64,000 bases of DNA from Perlucidibaca piscinae DSM 21586. GTDB lineage: Bacteria; Pseudomonadota; Gammaproteobacteria; Pseudomonadales; Moraxellaceae. Of this stretch, positions 60,580-64,000 are shown piece by piece (the first letter of the stretch is position 1; every line of letters begins with the position of its first letter). The notes beneath the pieces were generated by a model. The model was not told the DNA's origin. It did no database searches and worked only from the letters and a program-made list of their open reading frames with translations. Both the position numbers and the translations under genes were made by a program. The stretch is taken from NCBI RefSeq assembly GCF_000420045.1, contig NZ_ATUE01000007.1, forward strand, positions 248,001 through 312,000, given 5' to 3'.

Positions 60580-61782
60580 ATGCGCCCCGACGGCCCCATT
60601 TTCGGGATCGTCGCCGGGGAAGCCTCCGGTGACACTCTGGGTGCCGGGCTGATTCGAGCCCTGCGCCAGCATTATCCGCACGCCCGCTTCATCGGCATCG
60701 CCGGCCCGCAGATGCTTGCCGAAGGTGCCGAGACCCTGGTGCCCATGGAGCGTCTGTCGGTCATGGGCCTGGTCGAGGTGCTCGGGCGCCTGCGCGAGCT
60801 GTTCCAGGTGCGCGACCAGCTCATTGCGCGCCTGCAGGCCGAAGGCATCACCGCCTTCATCGGCATCGACGCCCCCGACTTCAATCTGCGCATTGCCGCC
60901 GCGCTCAAGCAGCAGGGCATTCCCACCGTGCACTACGTCAGTCCCTCGGTCTGGGCCTGGCGTCAGGGCCGGGTCAAGGGCATACGCGCCAGCATAGACC
61001 TGATGCTCTGTCTGCTGCCGTTCGAGAAGGCGTTCTACGACCAGCACGACGTCCGCGCCGTGTTTGTCGGGCACCCTCTGGCCGACAGTCTGCCATTGCA
61101 GCCGGATGTGGCGGCTGCCCGTGCCCGTCTTGGCGAGCACGGCCAGGGGCGCATCATCGCGCTGCTGCCGGGCAGCCGGCGCGGCGAAGTGCACAGCCTG
61201 CTGCCCCTGCTGCTTGAGGCCGCCGATCTGCTGCAGGCACGTCTGCCGGATGTGCGTTTCCTGATCCCCGCCATCAATGCCGAGCGTCGCCGCGACATTG
61301 ACCAGCTGCTCGCCAGTCATGCCGTCCGGTCCGGCCGCTCGCCGCTGCAGGTCACGGTTCATGATGATCGCGTCGGGCATGATGTCGGCCGTGTCGTGAT
61401 GTCGGCGGCCGAACTGGTGTTGCTGGCCTCCGGAACGGCGACCCTGGAAGCCATGCTGCTCAAGAAGCCCATGGTGGTGACCTACCGTCTGCACTGGCTG
61501 ACCTGGCTGATCGCGCGCTGGCTGGTTCGCATCCCGTTTGTCAGCCTGCCCAACCTGCTCGCCAACCGGCGTCTGGTACCTGAACTGCTGCAGCGCCAGG
61601 CCACGCCGGCCAATGTCGCGCGCGAGGCCGAAGCCTGGCTGACCGACCCGGAGCGCGTTCAGGACGCCCGGGCCAGCTATGCCGTGCTGCATGAGCAGCT
61701 GCGCCAGGACGCCAGCGAGACCGGTGCCCGTGCCATCGTGGCATTGCTGCAGGCGCGTCCGGCACCGGATCAGGCAGGCTGA
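60580..61782 (+). CDS. lpxB: Lipid-A-disaccharide synthase
   Basis: A 400-residue GT-B (GT19) glycosyltransferase joining UDP-2,3-diacylglucosamine and lipid X. Marks: GIVAGEASGDTLGAGL at the start, GIDAPDFNLRIA, YVSPSVWAWRQGR, FVGHPLADSLP, LLPGSRRGEV, and ASGTATLEAMLLKKPMVV near the C-terminus. It follows lpxA by 8 bases. Confidence 0.97.
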   Translation: MRPDGPIFGIVAGEASGDTLGAGLIRALRQHYPHARFIGIAGPQMLAEGAETLVPMERLSVMGLVEVLGRLRELFQVRDQLIARLQAEGITAFIGIDAPDFNLRIAAALKQQGIPTVHYVSPSVWAWRQGRVKGIRASIDLMLCLLPFEKAFYDQHDVRAVFVGHPLADSLPLQPDVAAARARLGEHGQGRIIALLPGSRRGEVHSLLPLLLEAADLLQARLPDVRFLIPAINAERRRDIDQLLASHAVRSGRSPLQVTVHDDRVGHDVGRVVMSAAELVLLASGTATLEAMLLKKPMVVTYRLHWLTWLIARWLVRIPFVSLPNLLANRRLVPELLQRQATPANVAREAEAWLTDPERVQDARASYAVLHEQLRQDASETGARAIVALLQARPAPDQAG

Positions 61783-61791
61783 GCACCAGCC

Positions 61792-62421
61792 ATGACGCGT
61801 CGCACACGCACAGCACTGCCCGTGGATGACCTGTTTGCCGCCTTGCCGTCAGGCACCTTGGTCGCCGGGGTGGACGAGGTCGGTCGCGGCCCGCTGGTGG
61901 GGGCGGTGGTGACCGCGGCGGTCATTCTCGATCCGGCGCGTCCCATCGCTGGTCTGGCGGACTCCAAGAAGCTCACCGCGGCTCGCCGCGAAGCCCTGGC
62001 AGTACAGATTCGCGAGCAGGCGCTGGCCTGGTCGCTGGGCCATGCCGAGCCCCGGGAAATCGACGAGATCAACATCCTGCAGGCCACCATGCTGGCCATG
62101 CAGCGGGCGGTGGCCGGGCTTGCCACGCGGCCGGACCAAGTGCTGATCGACGGCAACCGCTGCCCGCTGCTGGCCATGCCGGCGCGGGCCATCGTCAAAG
62201 GCGATGCCCTGGTACCAGCCATCAGTGCCGCCAGCATTCTTGCCAAGGTCGCTCGCGATGCCGAGATGCAGCAGCTGCATCTGCGTCATCCCGGCTACGG
62301 CTTTGATCGGCACAAGGGCTACCCCACGGCCGAGCACCTCGAGGCCTTGCGCCGACTGGGCCCTTTGCCGGAACATCGTCGCTCGTTCGCACCCGTGCGC
62401 AACCTGCTGACTCCCGCCTGA
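61792..62421 (+). CDS. rnhB: Ribonuclease HII
   Basis: A 209-residue enzyme that cleaves RNA in RNA/DNA hybrids, including single ribonucleotides. The active site opens AGVDEVGRGPLVG (Asp28, Glu29), with LADSKKLT, DGNRCP and ASILAKVARDAEM. It is 9 bases after lpxB and 7 before dnaE, a conserved gamma arrangement. Confidence 0.96.
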   Translation: MTRRTRTALPVDDLFAALPSGTLVAGVDEVGRGPLVGAVVTAAVILDPARPIAGLADSKKLTAARREALAVQIREQALAWSLGHAEPREIDEINILQATMLAMQRAVAGLATRPDQVLIDGNRCPLLAMPARAIVKGDALVPAISAASILAKVARDAEMQQLHLRHPGYGFDRHKGYPTAEHLEALRRLGPLPEHRRSFAPVRNLLTPA

Positions 62422-62428
62422 GATCTCC

Positions 62429-64000
62429 ATGACCGCCTTTGTGCATCTGCGCATCCATTCCGAGTTTTCACTGCTCGACTCCATCGTTCGCATTGATGAC
62501 GCGGTCAAGGCCTGTGCCGCCGCCGGCATGCCGGCCCTGGCGATGACGGATCTCGGCAATCTCTATGGCCTGGTCAAGTTCTACAAGGCCGCCCAGGGCA
62601 AGGGCATCAAGCCGGTGTTCGGCGCCGACCTGGTGGTTCGGGATGGTGACCAGCTGTCCCTGCTGACAGCACTGGTGATGAATGATCGCGGCTACCGCAA
62701 CCTGATTGCCCTGATCTCGCGCTCGTTCGTGGAAGGGCAGGAGCAGGGTCGTCCGGTGCTGCGTCGCGAGTGGATACGCCAGCAGCACGAGGGGCTGATC
62801 TTCCTGCTGGGGCGTGGCAGCGATGTCGGTCTGGCCCTGCTCGGCAGCGACAGTTCGCAGGCCGACCGTCTGCTTGCGGACTGGCTGAGGCAGAGCCCGA
62901 CGCGCGTCTACCTCGAGTTGCAGCGCACCAGCCGTGATGGTGACGAGGACTTCGTGCATGCCGCCGTGGCACTGGCGGCCCGGCAGTCCTGTGCCGTGGT
63001 GGCCACCAATGACGTGCGCTTTCTCACTCCCGACGCCTTTGATGCCCACGAGGTGCGTGTCTGCATTGCCCAGAGCTATGTGCTCGGCGATCCGCGCCGG
63101 CCACGCGAGTACAGCCCCGAGCAGTACCTGAAGACACCGGCACAGATGGCCGAGCTCTTTGCCGACATTCCCGAGGCACTCGCGAACACGGTCGAGATCG
63201 CCCGACGCTGCTCGCTGGGCCTGTCCCTGGGCAAGAACTACCTGCCTGACTTTCCGGTGCCGGCCGGCCTGACCATGGCCGAGTATTTTGCCAAGCTCTC
63301 GCACGAGGGCCTGCAGAAGCGCCTCGACAAGCTCTTCGACCGCAGCCGTCCGGACATGCCGGCCATCGAGGCCGAGTACAAGGCGCGTCTGGATTTCGAG
63401 CTCAACATCATCAACCAGATGGGGTTCGCGGGTTACTTCCTCATCGTCATGGACTTCATTGCCTGGGCCAAGAACAACGGCGTGCCCGTAGGGCCGGGCC
63501 GGGGCTCGGGCGCCGGCTCGCTGGTCGCCTATTCGCTGTTCATCACCGATCTGGACCCGATCAAGTACGACCTGCTGTTCGAGCGCTTCCTCAACCCCGA
63601 ACGCGTGTCCATGCCCGACTTCGACATCGACTTCTGCATGGAAGGTCGCGATCGCGTCATCGAGTACGTAGCCAACCACTACGGCCGCGAGGCGGTGTCG
63701 CAGATCATCACCTTCGGCACCATGGCCGCCAAGGCGGTGGTGCGTGACGTCGCGCGCGTGCTCGGCAAGTCCTACGGTCTCGCCGACCGCATCTCCAAGC
63801 TGATCCCGTTCACGCCCGGCATTTCGCTGCAGGAGGCGCGCGAACAGGAGCCCCAGCTCGACGAGCTGCTCAGCACGCCGGGCCTGTCCGACCACGAGGA
63901 CGCGCTCGAGATCTGGGACATGGCCCTGCAGCTCGAGGGCATCACCCGTGGCGTCGGCAAGCATGCAGGTGGCGTGCTCATCGCGCCCGGCAAGCTCACC
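62429..64000 (+). CDS. dnaE: DNA polymerase III alpha subunit, N-terminal 524 residues (runs off window)
   Basis: The replicative polymerase catalytic subunit, truncated by the window edge and open in frame to the last base. It starts MTAFVHLRIHSEFSLLDSIV, a PHP domain (about 1-270), then the palm with GFAGYFLIVMDFIAWAK, PVGPGRGSGAGSLVAYSL and the catalytic-aspartate motif PDFDIDF at about 396-402, followed by ITFGTMAAKAVVRDVARVLG and RGVGKHAGGVLIAPG. The E. coli protein is 1160 residues, so slightly under half is present. Confidence 0.97.
   Translation, partial: MTAFVHLRIHSEFSLLDSIVRIDDAVKACAAAGMPALAMTDLGNLYGLVKFYKAAQGKGIKPVFGADLVVRDGDQLSLLTALVMNDRGYRNLIALISRSFVEGQEQGRPVLRREWIRQQHEGLIFLLGRGSDVGLALLGSDSSQADRLLADWLRQSPTRVYLELQRTSRDGDEDFVHAAVALAARQSCAVVATNDVRFLTPDAFDAHEVRVCIAQSYVLGDPRRPREYSPEQYLKTPAQMAELFADIPEALANTVEIARRCSLGLSLGKNYLPDFPVPAGLTMAEYFAKLSHEGLQKRLDKLFDRSRPDMPAIEAEYKARLDFELNIINQMGFAGYFLIVMDFIAWAKNNGVPVGPGRGSGAGSLVAYSLFITDLDPIKYDLLFERFLNPERVSMPDFDIDFCMEGRDRVIEYVANHYGREAVSQIITFGTMAAKAVVRDVARVLGKSYGLADRISKLIPFTPGISLQEAREQEPQLDELLSTPGLSDHEDALEIWDMALQLEGITRGVGKHAGGVLIAPGKLT

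Noticed and set aside
1..64000. CRISPR array, insertion sequence, prophage, tRNA or rRNA genes, toxin-antitoxin or defence island
   Set aside because: I saw no regularly spaced repeats, transposase or integrase-like protein, cloverleaf or rRNA-like sequence, or defence-type domains. The content is housekeeping throughout.

Overview
This window is a GC-rich, tightly packed chromosomal core segment of a Gammaproteobacterium. Evidence for that placement is the block map / rpsB-tsf-pyrH-frr-uppS-cdsA-dxr-rseP-bamA-skp-lpxD-fabZ-lpxA-lpxB-rnhB-dnaE, the degP(mucD)-lepA-lepB-rnc-era-recO-pdxJ run, a complete Na+-translocating NADH:quinone reductase operon, and sdhE/ygfX beside nadB. The long GAPDH form, the thiolase/FadJ-type pair, the citronellyl-CoA-dehydrogenase-like ACAD and the map-glnD-dapC-dapD run point towards Pseudomonadales, perhaps a high-GC Moraxellaceae-like lineage. 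That is inference from gene content only. I see no insertion sequence, phage gene, CRISPR array, tRNA or rRNA, and no gene-free stretch longer than about 255 bases.

Layout. 1-3,400 (mostly minus strand): the start of a long-chain acyl-CoA synthetase, a secreted subtilisin-like protease and an acyl-CoA dehydrogenase. 3,480-8,800: a small membrane protein, an AarF/UbiB-like kinase, an MBL-fold hydrolase, YaaA and a long-form GAPDH. 8,870-16,340: nqrABCDEF-apbE-nqrM, that is, the sodium pump plus its flavin-transfer and maturation factors. 16,370-26,500: a DUF962 protein, a thiolase plus multifunctional beta-oxidation protein, a cysteine-cluster protein, a MerR regulator, an OmpA-like porin, a TetR regulator, uracil-DNA glycosylase, a 3-hydroxyisobutyryl-CoA-hydrolase-like enzyme and YgfZ. 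26,600-36,560: sdhE-ygfX, nadB (opposite strand), then degP-lepA-lepB-rnc-era-recO-pdxJ. 36,560-39,700: a SIMPL protein, a UPF0114 membrane protein, an iron-type alcohol dehydrogenase and a YffB-like ArsC-family protein. 39,680-47,800 (minus strand): cysN, cysD, dapD, dapC, glnD and map. 48,010-64,000 (plus strand): translation factors, isoprenoid and phospholipid enzymes, outer-membrane biogenesis and lipid A genes, and the first 524 codons of dnaE.

The genes form coherent modules. NQR, ApbE and NqrM build one respiratory complex: the two flavin-accepting threonine motifs in NqrB and NqrC and the membrane cysteines of NqrD/NqrE are all visible. CysDN activates sulfate. DapC and DapD make diaminopimelate for peptidoglycan. 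UppS, CdsA, BamA, Skp, LpxD, FabZ, LpxA and LpxB build the envelope, and RseP is the intramembrane protease embedded in that block. Several acyl-CoA enzymes indicate fatty-acid or branched-chain acid catabolism.

I did not find a convincing new multi-gene system. The most unusual signals are small: a perfect 26-bp palindrome in which two convergent genes end with the same five residues on opposite strands; a perfect 24-bp-stem hairpin between nqrF and apbE; a CysN whose C-terminal tail looks like a decayed APS-kinase domain; and a nadB-degP junction with no room for the sigma-E/anti-sigma genes that sit there in Pseudomonas.
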